From positions 186,001 to 250,000 of the forward strand of contig CAWIUT010000001.1 in NCBI GenBank assembly GCA_963839365.1: a stretch of DNA of 64,000 nucleotides, given 5' to 3'. The notes below the pieces were generated by a model. The model searched no databases and was not told the origin of the DNA. It saw only the letters and a program-made list of their open reading frames with translations. A program made the translations under genes and the position numbers. The DNA is from DASSKA01 sp963839365 (GTDB lineage Bacteria; Actinomycetota; Actinomycetes; Propionibacteriales; Nocardioidaceae). The first letter of the stretch is position 1, and each line of letters begins with the position of its first letter. Below are positions 34,467 through 43,318 of the stretch, piece after piece.

Positions 34467-35396
34467 TCAGACCGTGCGCCGCAGGAAGTCCGCGATCTCC
34501 GCCAGGCTCTCCTCGGCGGCGTCGAACATCTGCGGTTGCCGCCAGAACCCGTGCACCATGCCGGGGTACGTGGTCAGCTCGACCCCTCCGCCGCGCGCCC
34601 GATCGATACGGCGGGCCAGCTCCGCGCCCTCGTCGACCAGCACGTCGTGCTCCGCGGCGATCACCAGAGTGGCCGGCAGGGTGGAGAGCCTGTCCGAGCG
34701 CAGCGGGGCCAGGTCGGGATGGTCCAGGTCGCCGGGTCGCGCGACGTACTGCCGCCAGTACCAGCCGGCCGCTTCCGCGGTGAGCCCCTCGTTGCCGTCG
34801 GAGTACGACGCGAACCCCTGGCGCGGATCCAGGAACGGGTAGACCAGCACGATGGCCGCGAACTCGCCCGGTCGACGCAACGCGGCCACCACGGCGAGGT
34901 TCCCGCCCGCGCTGTCACCCAGTGCCACCAGGCGGCTGCAGTTCACGCCGAGGTCCGCGCCGTGCTGCGTCAGCCAGCTCAGCGCGGTGTCCACGTCGTC
35001 CGGGGCCGCGGGAAACCGGTGCTCCGGCGGCCGCCGGTAGTCCACCGCGACAACGGCCATGCCGGTCCGGTTGGCGACGCGACGGGCCTGAGCGTCGTGG
35101 GTGTCCAGGTCACCGAACACGAAGCCGCCACCGTGCAGGAAGACCAGGCACCCGGACACCTTGGGCAGGTGCGGCCGGGAGTCGGGCTCCCCCGACGAGT
35201 CACCGGGCAAGTACAGTCGGCACGGCACCCCGTCGGCGTCAAGGTCCTCGACCCGGCCGACCGCCTCCCGGGGCTCGCCCTCGGCTGCCAGCCGGTCGAG
35301 CCGGCGCTTCTCCTCGATCTCGGCCGGTCCGAACTGGGCCACGCTCGGTTCCTGGCCCCACTGCGCGAGGGCGATCTTCGCCTGAGGGTGCAGCAT
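34467..35396 (-). CDS. alpha/beta hydrolase, hormone-sensitive-lipase-like esterase
   Basis: 309 aa. Oxyanion-hole motif HGGG at 88-91, nucleophile Ser162 in GDSAGG, probable acid Asp251 (AEHDVL) and His282 (PGMVHGF). This is the HSL/LipP-type family acting on short-chain esters. No signal peptide is seen, so it is cytoplasmic. It lies 1 nt after the metG stop on the same strand and 12 nt before rpiB. A LipP-like esterase at this position recalls Rv2463 in M. tuberculosis. Natural substrate unknown. Confidence 0.92.
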   Translation of the reverse strand: MLHPQAKIALAQWGQEPSVAQFGPAEIEEKRRLDRLAAEGEPREAVGRVEDLDADGVPCRLYLPGDSSGEPDSRPHLPKVSGCLVFLHGGGFVFGDLDTHDAQARRVANRTGMAVVAVDYRRPPEHRFPAAPDDVDTALSWLTQHGADLGVNCSRLVALGDSAGGNLAVVAALRRPGEFAAIVLVYPFLDPRQGFASYSDGNEGLTAEAAGWYWRQYVARPGDLDHPDLAPLRSDRLSTLPATLVIAAEHDVLVDEGAELARRIDRARGGGVELTTYPGMVHGFWRQPQMFDAAEESLAEIADFLRRTV

Positions 35397-35397
35397 C

Positions 35398-37227
35398 TCA
35401 GCCGCCCAGCCGCGCGAGCTCTTCCTCGACCACCGACGGGTCGAGCTTGGTGAAGACCGGGCTCGGCTTGCCGACCGGTGTGCCGATCGAGACCCGCCGG
35501 CGTGCCCAGCGCGCGGTCTGCGAGTACTCGCCGGTGATGATCGGGTACCCCGGCCCGCCGTCGAGGTCGTCGACCTCTTCGAGCCGCGGCATCGGCTGGA
35601 TCCGGCCGCTACCGCCGAGCAGCTCGTCGATCCGGTTCGCCGAGAACGGGAGGAACGGCGACAGGATCAGGTTCAGGTCCGACACACACTGCGCGGTGAC
35701 GTGCAAGATGGTGGCCAGCCTCTCGCGCTGCTCCTCCCCCTTGAGCTTCCAAGGCTCGTGGTCGGAGACGTACTTGTTCACCTCCGCCACGGTACGCATG
35801 GCCTCGCCGATGGCCTGCTTCATCCGGTTGCGACCGATGAGGTCGCCGACCGTTCCGAAGGCTGCCTCGACGTGCTCGAGCAGCGCACGGTCGGCGTCGC
35901 CGAGCTCGCCGGCGGCCGGTATCTCGCCGAAGTTCTTCGCGATCATGCTGGCCGTCCGGTTGACGAGGTTGCCCCACCCCGCGACCAGCTCGTCGTTGGT
36001 CCGCCGGACGAACTCCGCCCAGGTGAAGTCGGCGTCCTGGTTCTCCGGGCCGGCCACGGCCACGAAGTAGCGGAACGCATCCGCTTGGTAGCGGGAGAGC
36101 AGGTCCCGGACGTAGATCACGACCTTCTTCGAGGAGGAGAACTTCCTGCCCTCCATGGTCAGGAACTCCGAGCTGACCACCTCGGTGGGCAGGTTGAGCC
36201 GGCCGTACTGCCCAGGGCTGCCGCCGCGCGAGCCCTGGCCGTTGTAGGCCAGCAGCTCGGCCGGCCAGATCTGGGCGTGGAAGGTGATGTTGTCCTTGCC
36301 CATGAAGTAGTAGGACAGCGCCGTGACACGGCCGGCCTCGTTCCACCACTCTCTCCATTTCTCCGGCTCGCCGAGCCGGCGCGCCCACTCGATGGACGCG
36401 GAGAGGTAGCCGATCACCGCGTCGAACCAGACGTAGAGCCGCTTGGTCGGGTTGTCCCGCCACCCCTCGAGCGGAACCGGGATGCCCCAGTCGATGTCTC
36501 GGGTGATGGCGCGGGGGCGGATCTCGGCGAGGATGTTCTGGCTGAACCGGATCACGTTCGGCCGCCACAACCCGGTAGCCTCCCGCTCGTCCAGCCACTC
36601 CCCCAACGCCTGGGCGAGGGCGGGCAGGTCCAAGAAGAAGTGCTGGGTCTCGACGAACTTCGGGGTCTCGCCGTTGATCCTGGAGCGGGGGTTCTTCAGG
36701 TCCTGCGGGTCGAGCTGGTTTCCGCAGTTGTCGCACTGGTCGCCACGCGCGCCGTCGTATCCGCAGATCGGGCAGGTGCCCTCGATGTAGCGGTCCGGCA
36801 GCGTGCGGCCGGTCGACGGGGAGATCGCGCCGAACGTGGTCTCCTCGACGAAGTACCCGTTGGCATAGACGCCCTCGAAGAGGGCCTGCACAACGGCGTA
36901 GTGGTTGCGCGTCGTGGTGCGGGTGTAGAGGTCGTAGCCCAGCCCGAGGGCGACGAAGTCCTCGACGATGAGGCGGTGGTTCCGGTCGGCCAGCTGCTGA
37001 GGGGTGACGCCCGCCTCGTCGGCGGCAATGAGGATGGGGGTGCCGTGCTCGTCGGAGCCGGAGACCATGAGCACGTCGTGCCCAGCCATCCGCATGTACC
37101 TGCTGAACACGTCGGAGGGCACGCCGAACCCGGCCACGTGGCCGATGTGGCGCGGGCCGTTGGCGTACGGCCAGGCGACCGCGGACAGGACCGTTCGGCG
37201 GGACTCAGGGGGACTGGCCTTGCTCAT
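35398..37227 (-). CDS. metG: methionine--tRNA ligase
   Basis: Class Ia synthetase of 609 aa. HIGH at residues 27-30; a zinc-binding connective peptide with CPIC and CDNC pairs; the KMSKS loop reads KFSSSKK (362-368), a known variant; and an anticodon-binding alpha domain. The C-terminus lacks a clear dimerisation OB-fold, as in other actinobacterial MetG. It is transcribed with the esterase, rpiB and nei genes. Confidence 0.96.
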   Translation of the reverse strand: MSKASPPESRRTVLSAVAWPYANGPRHIGHVAGFGVPSDVFSRYMRMAGHDVLMVSGSDEHGTPILIAADEAGVTPQQLADRNHRLIVEDFVALGLGYDLYTRTTTRNHYAVVQALFEGVYANGYFVEETTFGAISPSTGRTLPDRYIEGTCPICGYDGARGDQCDNCGNQLDPQDLKNPRSRINGETPKFVETQHFFLDLPALAQALGEWLDEREATGLWRPNVIRFSQNILAEIRPRAITRDIDWGIPVPLEGWRDNPTKRLYVWFDAVIGYLSASIEWARRLGEPEKWREWWNEAGRVTALSYYFMGKDNITFHAQIWPAELLAYNGQGSRGGSPGQYGRLNLPTEVVSSEFLTMEGRKFSSSKKVVIYVRDLLSRYQADAFRYFVAVAGPENQDADFTWAEFVRRTNDELVAGWGNLVNRTASMIAKNFGEIPAAGELGDADRALLEHVEAAFGTVGDLIGRNRMKQAIGEAMRTVAEVNKYVSDHEPWKLKGEEQRERLATILHVTAQCVSDLNLILSPFLPFSANRIDELLGGSGRIQPMPRLEEVDDLDGGPGYPIITGEYSQTARWARRRVSIGTPVGKPSPVFTKLDPSVVEEELARLGG

Positions 37228-37280
37228 GCCCTGATCCTAGGGAGCACGACAACCGCAGATGCCGCTGGCCCGAGGAGCGG

Positions 37281-37901
37281 TCAGGAGAAGTCCGGCTTAC
37301 GGTCCCGCGTGCGCTTCAGCTCGAAGAAGCCGGGGGTGCTGGCCACGGCGAGCACCCCGTCCCACAGCCGGCCGGCGTCCTCACCCTTCGGAGCCGGGGT
37401 CACCACCGGGCCGAAGAACGCCACGCCCTGGGTGCTGATCACCGGAGTGCCGACCTCCATGCCCACCTGGTCCATCCCGGCGTGGTGGGACCTCTTGAGC
37501 GCCTCGTCGTACTCGGTGGAGTCCATCGCGTCGACCAGCGACACCGGCAGCCCCACCTCCTCGAGTGCTTCCGCCAGCAGATCGCGGTCGGGCTTGCGCT
37601 GCTGAAGGTGGATGCGGTTGCCCAAGGCGGTGTAGAGCGGGAACAGCACGTCATCCCCCTTCTCCGCGGCCGCGGCCATGCACACGCGCACCGGACCCCA
37701 GGCATCCTCGAGGAACTTCCTGTATTCCTCGGGCAGTCCCTCCTTGTCCTCGTTGAGGTAAGCGAGGCTCATCACGTGGAAGGACACGGCAACCGGACGC
37801 ACCTTCTCGACCTCGAGCACCCAGCGGGACGTCAGCCATGCCCACGGACAGAGCGGGTCGAACCAGAAGTCCACGGGAACGCGGTCGGTGCTCGCCGTCA
37901 T
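37281..37901 (-). CDS. DsbA-like mycothiol-dependent redox protein (Rv2466c-like)
   Basis: 206 aa thioredoxin-fold DsbA-family protein without signal peptide. The active site reads FWFDPLCPWAWLTSRW, with only one cysteine (Cys18) and Ala21 where the M. tuberculosis mycothiol-dependent nitroreductase Rv2466c has a CPWC motif. The body (YRKFLEDAWGPVRVCMAAA, HAGMDQVGMEVGTPV) matches that family. It lies between metG and divergent pepN, as in M. tuberculosis. A SigR/SigH-type promoter lies upstream. A monothiol mechanism using mycothiol as the resolving thiol is inference. Confidence 0.88.
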   Translation of the reverse strand: MTASTDRVPVDFWFDPLCPWAWLTSRWVLEVEKVRPVAVSFHVMSLAYLNEDKEGLPEEYRKFLEDAWGPVRVCMAAAAEKGDDVLFPLYTALGNRIHLQQRKPDRDLLAEALEEVGLPVSLVDAMDSTEYDEALKRSHHAGMDQVGMEVGTPVISTQGVAFFGPVVTPAPKGEDAGRLWDGVLAVASTPGFFELKRTRDRKPDFS

Positions 37902-37944
37902 GCTGTCTTCTCCTCTGCACGGGTACACGTCGGATGTGAAGCGC

Positions 37945-37971
37945 AACCGATCTCGTCGTTTCGTTGTTCCC
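37945..37971 (-). promoter_or_regulatory. SigR/SigH-type promoter for the DsbA-like gene
   Basis: On the minus strand GGGAAC (37971-37966), 18 bases, then GTT (37947-37945) match the oxidative-stress sigma consensus GGGAAT-N18-GTT. The gene start is 44 nt further on. M. tuberculosis Rv2466c is a known SigH-regulon gene, so the match is biologically coherent. Confidence 0.7.
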
Positions 37972-37995
37972 CCGCGTGGGTGAAAGGATGCACCC

Positions 37996-40542
37996 ATGCC
38001 TGGTACCAACCTGACGAGGGAAGAGGCGCGCTCCCGCGCCGATCTGCTCAGCGTCGACTCCTACACCGTGGAGCTCGACCTGACCACCGACGAGCGCACG
38101 TTCGGCTCCACCACCGTGATCCGGTTCGGGTGCAGCCGACCTGGCGCGTCGACGTTCGCCGACCTGGTGGGCGCCACCGTCCATGAGGTGACCCTGAACG
38201 GCGCGTCGCTTGATCCGGCCAAGGTGTACCGCGACAACCGGATCCAGCTCGACGACCTCCAGGCGGACAACGAGCTGAGAGTGGTGGCGGACTGCCGCTA
38301 CAGCCGCACCGGGGAAGGGCTGCACCGGTTCGTGGACCCGGCCGACGAACGGGTCTACACCTACACCCAGTTCGAGGTGCCGGACGCGCGCCGTGTGTAC
38401 ACCACGTTCGAGCAGCCCGACCTCAAGGGCTCGTTCACGTTCAACGTCACCGCGCCGTCGCACTGGAAGGTGGTGTCGAACGCGCCGACCCCGGCGCCGG
38501 CCCCGGTCCGAGACGGCGTCGCGGTCTGGCGCTTCCCCGCGACCAAGCCGATCTCCACCTACATCACCGCGGTCGTGGCCGGCGAGTACCACGAGGTCCT
38601 CGACTCCTACCAGGGCAGGCACGGGGAGATCCCGCTGGGCCACTACTGCCGTCAGTCGATGGCCCCTTCCCTGGACGTCGACCACCTTCTCGAGATCACC
38701 AAGCAGGGCTTCGGGTTCTTCGAGGACGCCTTCGACTTCCCCTACCCGTTCGGGAAGTACGACCAGTGCTACGTGCCGGAGTACAACATGGGCGCGATGG
38801 AGAACGCGGGATGCGTCACCCTTCGCGACGAGTACCTCCCCCGCAGCCGGCAGACCCGTAGCTTCTACGAGCAGCGGACGAACACCGTGCTGCACGAGAT
38901 GGCTCACATGTGGTTCGGCAACCTCGTCACCATGAAGTGGTGGGACGACCTGTGGCTGAACGAGTCGTTCGCGGAGTGGGCCGCCCACCACTCCTCTGTG
39001 CAGGCCACCGAGTTCGTCGAGGCCTGGACCGGGTTCACCAGCCAGCGCAAGAACTGGGCCTACCGCCAGGACCAGCTGCCCTCGACCCACCCCATCGCCG
39101 CGGACAACTACGACCTCGAGGCCGTGGAGGTCAACTTCGACGGCATCACCTACGCCAAGGGCGCCTCGGCGCTCAAGCAGCTGGTTGCCTGGGTCGGCGA
39201 GGACGACTTCCTGGCGGGGCTGCGGAGCTACTTCAAGAAGCACGCGTTCGGCAACAGCCGGCTCACCGACCTGCTCGGCGCCCTGGAGGAGTCCTCCGGC
39301 CGTGACCTGCACGCCTGGGCGAAGGAGTGGCTGGAGACCAGCGGCGTCAACACCGTCCGGCCCGAGCTGGAGGTGGACGGGGACGGCACCTTCAGCTCCG
39401 TCGTGGTTCGCCAGACCGCCGCCGCGCAGTTCCCGACGCTGCGCCGACACCGGATCGGCATCGGCCTCTACGACCGCGTGGACGGCCGGCTGACACGCCG
39501 CTCCTCGCTCGAGCTCGACGTCCGGGGCGAGCGGACGGAGGTGCCGCAGCTCGTCGGGCAGAAGCAGCCGGACCTGCTGCTGCTCAACGACGGTGACCTC
39601 AGCTACACCAAGATCCGGCTCGACGAGCGTTCCCTGCACACCGTGGTCTCCTCGATCGACACTCTCGACGACTCGCTGGCGCGGGCACTGTGCTGGGCGG
39701 GAGCGTGGGACATGACCCGCGACGCGGAGATGTCCACCACCGACTTCATCACGCTCGTGCTCAAGGGCGTCGGCGTGGAGTCGGACCTCACCGCGGTCTC
39801 AGCGCTGCTGAGGTACGCCAAGCAGGCAGTCGATCTCTACTCCCACCCCGACCACCGGGCCGTGTTGAAGGACACCTGGGAACGCGGGCTGCGCAAGCTG
39901 CTCGACGACGCCGCCCCGGGAAGCGACCACCAGCTCGCCCTGGCGCGCGCGTACGGCTCCGCGGCGCTCAGCGACGAGGGCCTGGACTTCATCCAGGGGC
40001 TGTACGACGGCTCACGGCAGCTCCCCGGCCTGGAGGTGGACGCCGACCTGCGCTGGGTACTGCTGAAGTCGCTGGCATTCGCGGGCCGGGCCGACGAGGC
40101 GGCCATCGACGCCGAGCAGCAGCGTGACCGCACGATCTCCGGCCTGGAGCACGCCGCCGGGTCGCGCACGGTGATCCCGACGCCGCAGGCCAAGCAGGCT
40201 GCCTGGGAGGCGGCCGTGGTGCGCGACGACGTGCCGAACGAGACGCAGCGGAGCATCGCGCTCTCCTTCCAGGTGCCCGGTCAGGACGCGCTGCTCGCGC
40301 CCTATGTCGAGAAGTACCTGGAGGTGGCCTCCTCGGTGTGGGAGGACAAGGGCGTCCAGCGGGCCACGGTCGTGCTCGGACACCTGTTCCCTCGCCAGCT
40401 CGTCACCCGGGAGACCCGCGACGCGGTGAGTGCCTGGCTGGAGACCACGAAAGCCAACCCGGCGGCCAAGCGCTATGTGCGCGAGGGGCTTGCCGACATC
40501 GAGCGGGCACTGGCCGCGCAGGCCAAAGACGCGCAGGCGTAG
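37996..40542 (+). CDS. pepN: aminopeptidase N (M1 metallopeptidase)
   Basis: 848 aa cytoplasmic zinc aminopeptidase. The exopeptidase motif GAMEN is at 266-270, zinc ligands are His300, His304 (HEMAHMWFGN) and Glu323 (WLNESFAEW). The C-terminal ERAP1-like helical domain is complete. A GAAAGGA ribosome site precedes the ATG. It is divergent from the DsbA-like gene and ends in a bidirectional hairpin facing DUF5130. It trims peptides released by Clp and other proteases. Confidence 0.97.
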   Translation: MPGTNLTREEARSRADLLSVDSYTVELDLTTDERTFGSTTVIRFGCSRPGASTFADLVGATVHEVTLNGASLDPAKVYRDNRIQLDDLQADNELRVVADCRYSRTGEGLHRFVDPADERVYTYTQFEVPDARRVYTTFEQPDLKGSFTFNVTAPSHWKVVSNAPTPAPAPVRDGVAVWRFPATKPISTYITAVVAGEYHEVLDSYQGRHGEIPLGHYCRQSMAPSLDVDHLLEITKQGFGFFEDAFDFPYPFGKYDQCYVPEYNMGAMENAGCVTLRDEYLPRSRQTRSFYEQRTNTVLHEMAHMWFGNLVTMKWWDDLWLNESFAEWAAHHSSVQATEFVEAWTGFTSQRKNWAYRQDQLPSTHPIAADNYDLEAVEVNFDGITYAKGASALKQLVAWVGEDDFLAGLRSYFKKHAFGNSRLTDLLGALEESSGRDLHAWAKEWLETSGVNTVRPELEVDGDGTFSSVVVRQTAAAQFPTLRRHRIGIGLYDRVDGRLTRRSSLELDVRGERTEVPQLVGQKQPDLLLLNDGDLSYTKIRLDERSLHTVVSSIDTLDDSLARALCWAGAWDMTRDAEMSTTDFITLVLKGVGVESDLTAVSALLRYAKQAVDLYSHPDHRAVLKDTWERGLRKLLDDAAPGSDHQLALARAYGSAALSDEGLDFIQGLYDGSRQLPGLEVDADLRWVLLKSLAFAGRADEAAIDAEQQRDRTISGLEHAAGSRTVIPTPQAKQAAWEAAVVRDDVPNETQRSIALSFQVPGQDALLAPYVEKYLEVASSVWEDKGVQRATVVLGHLFPRQLVTRETRDAVSAWLETTKANPAAKRYVREGLADIERALAAQAKDAQA

Positions 40543-40559
40543 CAGGCTCGCCCCCTGGG

Positions 40560-40589
40560 AGGGCCGGCTCCCGAAGGACGGCCGGCCCT
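40560..40589. terminator. bidirectional terminator between pepN and DUF5130 gene
   Basis: AGGGCCGGC (40560-40568) pairs perfectly with GCCGGCCCT (40581-40589) across 12 nt, followed by TTCTC on the plus strand. It lies between convergent genes. Confidence 0.75.
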
Positions 40590-40594
40590 TCTCG

Positions 40595-40987
40595 TCAGTC
40601 GGCGTGCAGCATGCGGGGGCGGCGGGAGTGCTCGGCGAGCATCATCACGCCCTGCGTGATCCCGCCCACGAGGTCGGCGGCGGCGAATGCGGTCTGCATC
40701 GACAGCACCGCGAGCTGCACGGCACTGTCGTCGAGCACCCGGCGCACCTCGGCGCCGGTGACGACCTCCACGATCCGTGCCGTCGGGTCGACCATCACCA
40801 GCACGGACCGGGCGGGCGCAGCGAGCACCGCGTGCAGCCGCTCCGCGAACGGCCTGGACTCACCCTCCGAGGCACCGACGTAGACGGAGAACTCGTAGCG
40901 GCAGACGGTCTCGGCGTCCCGGATCGCCTTGTCGATCTCGTAGCGCTCCGACTGCGAGAACAGCTCACCAGCGGGCACTTGCACCAC
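40595..40987 (-). CDS. DUF5130 family protein (TPM-like)
   Basis: About 130 aa with LFSQSERYEIDKAIRDAE, CRYEFSVYVG, and VLVMVDPTARIVEVVTGAEV, the pattern of DUF5130, related to TPM-domain proteins. No membrane segment. Three consecutive-frame GTG codons (40987, 40984, 40978) are possible starts; all overlap the end of the upstream membrane protein gene by 14-23 nt. In mycobacteria a similar gene lies next to pepN. Function unknown. Confidence 0.82.
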   Translation of the reverse strand: MVQVPAGELFSQSERYEIDKAIRDAETVCRYEFSVYVGASEGESRPFAERLHAVLAAPARSVLVMVDPTARIVEVVTGAEVRRVLDDSAVQLAVLSMQTAFAAADLVGGITQGVMMLAEHSRRPRMLHAD

Positions 40988-41339
40988 CCCGGTCGGCGTC
41001 GGGCTCCTCGACGGCCTGCGGCGTCACCTGGTCGGCCGCCTCCAAGCCCTCCTCTGGTCCGCCGAACCAGGTGCTCTGGACGCGCCAGGCCTGACCGGGC
41101 TGGTACTTCTGCCCGCGTGCCCAGGAGGGGACGAAGACCATCAGTGTGATGAAGATAGCCGCCGCTCCCGGGATGATCACCAGCACGAGCAGCATGTCGA
41201 AACCCGACACGGCCGGGGCCTTCTGCCAGGTGTTGGGCGCCGACCCGAAGGCGGATCCGGCGAGTGAGGTGACCAACAACACAGGGGCCAGCAGCATCGC
41301 GCCGCCGAGGCGGCGCGCGGCGGAGCGGGGGACTGTCAT
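40965..41339 (-). CDS. small two-helix membrane protein, function unknown
   Basis: 124 aa from the ATG at 41339: a basic N-terminus, a hydrophobic segment at about 12-32, a second at about 47-70, then a cytoplasmic acidic tail (GLEAADQVTPQAVEEP). GGAG lies 5 nt before this ATG and a TAGGTT -10-like hexamer (41364-41359) fits a short leader. Upstream ATGs at 41369/41372 would overlap the mscS promoter and are less likely. The gene overlaps the DUF5130 gene, suggesting coupled expression. I recognise no named domain. Confidence 0.7.
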   Translation of the reverse strand: MTVPRSAARRLGGAMLLAPVLLVTSLAGSAFGSAPNTWQKAPAVSGFDMLLVLVIIPGAAAIFITLMVFVPSWARGQKYQPGQAWRVQSTWFGGPEEGLEAADQVTPQAVEEPDADRGGASARW

Positions 41340-41371
41340 CACGCTCCACAGGGTACCGAACCTAGACATCA

Positions 41372-41401
41372 TTGGATCGGGCGGCATCATCCTCGTAACC
41401 T
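41372..41401 (+). promoter_or_regulatory. promoter of the mscS gene (probably leaderless transcript)
   Basis: TTGGAT (41372-41377), 18 bases, TAACCT (41396-41401). The ATG at 41410 is 8 nt after the -10 box, so transcription would start at or next to the initiator codon. No Shine-Dalgarno is present. Confidence 0.5.
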
Positions 41402-41409
41402 GACGACCC

Positions 41410-42453
41410 ATGGGTCTTCTCGACAGCGCCGCGACGTGCGCGCCGGACGACCGCTGGTGCCATTACGTCAAGGGCCTGACCGGAAACCGGTGGCTCGCTC
41501 AGGCCTCCAGCTGGTTGATCGCGAAGCCGATCGCCATCATCGGTCTGCTCATCGTGGCTGCCCTGGTCCGGTGGATCCTGCACCGGCTCATCAACCGGGT
41601 CACGACACGCGCCGCCATCGGCATGCCGACGATGCTCCTGCACACCCGGCACCGCGAGGTGGACGACTCTCGGCTGAGCGCCAGCACGGTCACCGCCGGC
41701 CGGCGGGTGCAGCGGGCCAAGACGATGGGGTCGCTGCTCAAGAGCATCACCTCGATCGTGGTCCTCACCATCGCCGGGATCATGGCCGTCTCCGTGCTCG
41801 GGTACCCGGTCGGGCCGTTGATCGCCAGCGCCGGAGTCGTCGGGGTGGCGCTCGGCTTCGGCGCACAGAGCCTGGTCCGGGACTTCCTGTCCGGGATCTT
41901 CATGATCTTCGAGGACCAGTACGGCGTCGGGGACGTCGTGGACGCGGGCAGCGCGTCCGGCACCGTCGAGGCCGTGGGACTGCGGGTGACCCGGCTCCGC
42001 GACGTGCAGGGGACGGTCTGGTACGTCCGCAACGGCGAGATCGTGCGGGTCGGCAACATGAGCCAGAACTGGGCCCGAACGGTGCTGGACGTGCCGGTGC
42101 CGCACGAGGCCGACCTGCACCACGTGCAGCAGGTGCTGCGCGAGGTGGCTCACGGCCTCTGGGACGACGAGGACTACAACAAGATGGTGATCGAGGAGCC
42201 CGAGGTCTGGGGCGTGCAGGACCTCACCCCGGACTCGATCCTGGTCCGGGTGGTGATGAAGACCGCACCGCTGGAGCAGTGGGCGGTCGCCCGGGAGATG
42301 CGGGAGCGGATCAAGGCCCGGTTCGACATGGAGGGGATGGAGCTGGCCCGCCCGCCACGAGTGGTGTGGCACCGGGGCGCTCCCCCGAGCAGCAGCAACG
42401 GCGGCCGAAGCGCCGGGGCGGACTCCGCCGCCCGTGCCTCCGACCCGGGCTGA
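41410..42453 (+). CDS. mechanosensitive ion channel (MscS family)
   Basis: 347 aa. Three transmembrane segments (about 37-58, 110-130, 133-155), then the pore-lining TM3 with GVVGVALGFGAQSLVRDFLSGIFMI and the beta domain GVGDVVDAGSASGTVEAVGLRVT. A C-terminal alpha/beta domain and a Ser/Gly/Ala-rich tail follow. It releases solutes on hypo-osmotic shock. Divergent from the small membrane protein; convergent with the M14 peptidase gene. Confidence 0.94.
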   Translation: MGLLDSAATCAPDDRWCHYVKGLTGNRWLAQASSWLIAKPIAIIGLLIVAALVRWILHRLINRVTTRAAIGMPTMLLHTRHREVDDSRLSASTVTAGRRVQRAKTMGSLLKSITSIVVLTIAGIMAVSVLGYPVGPLIASAGVVGVALGFGAQSLVRDFLSGIFMIFEDQYGVGDVVDAGSASGTVEAVGLRVTRLRDVQGTVWYVRNGEIVRVGNMSQNWARTVLDVPVPHEADLHHVQQVLREVAHGLWDDEDYNKMVIEEPEVWGVQDLTPDSILVRVVMKTAPLEQWAVAREMRERIKARFDMEGMELARPPRVVWHRGAPPSSSNGGRSAGADSAARASDPG

Positions 42454-42463
42454 GCCACCGCTC

Positions 42464-42497
42464 GGGGACCGTCCTCGGGAATGACGGGCGGGTCCCC
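42464..42497. terminator. hairpin between mscS and M14 peptidase genes
   Basis: GGGGACC (42464-42470) pairs with GGTCCCC (42491-42497) across 20 nt; flanking CCGCT and AGCGG can extend the stem. It lies between convergent genes. Confidence 0.5.
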
Positions 42498-42498
42498 C

Positions 42499-43305
42499 TC
42501 AGCGGTCGGCCCGGGAGGCCCGCACGATGCCCCGGCCGGCGGTCACGGTCACGAACCGGTGGCCCGGGTGACGGGTGTACTCCACGGTGACCGCGGTTCC
42601 GGGAAAGTGCGCGTTGTACCAGCCGGTCATGGTGGGTGCGTTGTCGGCACCGCCGGGCTGGAGCCCGGGCTGGTGGGAGACGTGGGTGGGGCCCCCGATC
42701 TCGATGTCGGCGAGCGGCAGGTGCAGGTCGCGCGACAGCCGTCGCTGGAAGCCGGGGGCCTTGTCCTTGTCGCGCCCGACCTCGCCGAACGGTTGGTGGA
42801 TCGAGGAGGCGAACCGGGGCCGCAGCTTCTCGAGGAACCGCATCACCGCGCGGGTCTCGGGTTCCGACGCCGCGCGGCGACCCGGGTACGTCGCACCCCG
42901 TGGCCCGCGGCGCCAGTTCATGGGCCAGTTCCGGTTCAGGTCCACCCCGCGTGCGTTCTGCCGGGTGCCGTGCGCCAACCCGTCGGGGTTCATGGTCGGG
43001 ATGACCCACAGGTCGGTGTCGGAGGCCACCTTCACGTGCCGGATGACGTAACGCGCCGTGCGCACACCCGCCGCCTCGTCGCCGTGCATCTGGCCGAGGA
43101 CCAGCACTTTGCGGGCCGCGTCCGGGCTGCCCTTCTCGACCGCGCGGATGGGACGGCCCTCCACCGAGTGGCCGATGACCCGGCGACCCACCACCTTGTT
43201 CGACAACGTGGGGGCGGGTCGCCGGGCCGCGTCCGCCGGGGTCGGCAAGAGCGGCAGCAGCAGCATCGGGGCTGCTACAGCCGCGACACCGAGGCGCCCG
43301 ACCAT
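42499..43305 (-). CDS. secreted M14-family zinc carboxypeptidase
   Basis: 268 aa from the ATG at 43305, chosen because it gives a normal signal peptide (VGRLGVAAVAAPMLLLPLLP-TPADAA) and avoids overlap with osmC. Zinc ligands are His74 and Glu77 (HGDE) and a later His (SSIHQPFGE); NPDG and GVDLNRNWP are M14 signatures, and the catalytic Glu is in VTVEYTRHPG. Related M14 enzymes cleave amidated or peptidoglycan-derived peptides; specificity is not predictable here. An upstream GTG/ATG start at 43356 is possible but less likely. Confidence 0.88.
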   Translation of the reverse strand: MVGRLGVAAVAAPMLLLPLLPTPADAARRPAPTLSNKVVGRRVIGHSVEGRPIRAVEKGSPDAARKVLVLGQMHGDEAAGVRTARYVIRHVKVASDTDLWVIPTMNPDGLAHGTRQNARGVDLNRNWPMNWRRGPRGATYPGRRAASEPETRAVMRFLEKLRPRFASSIHQPFGEVGRDKDKAPGFQRRLSRDLHLPLADIEIGGPTHVSHQPGLQPGGADNAPTMTGWYNAHFPGTAVTVEYTRHPGHRFVTVTAGRGIVRASRADR

Positions 43306-43318
43306 CTCCGCGGTGCTC

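Noticed and set aside
40965..41411. upstream starts (41411, 41372, 41369) for the small membrane protein
   Set aside because: They overlap the mscS start and promoter; the ATG at 41339 has a GGAG site and a fitting -10 box.
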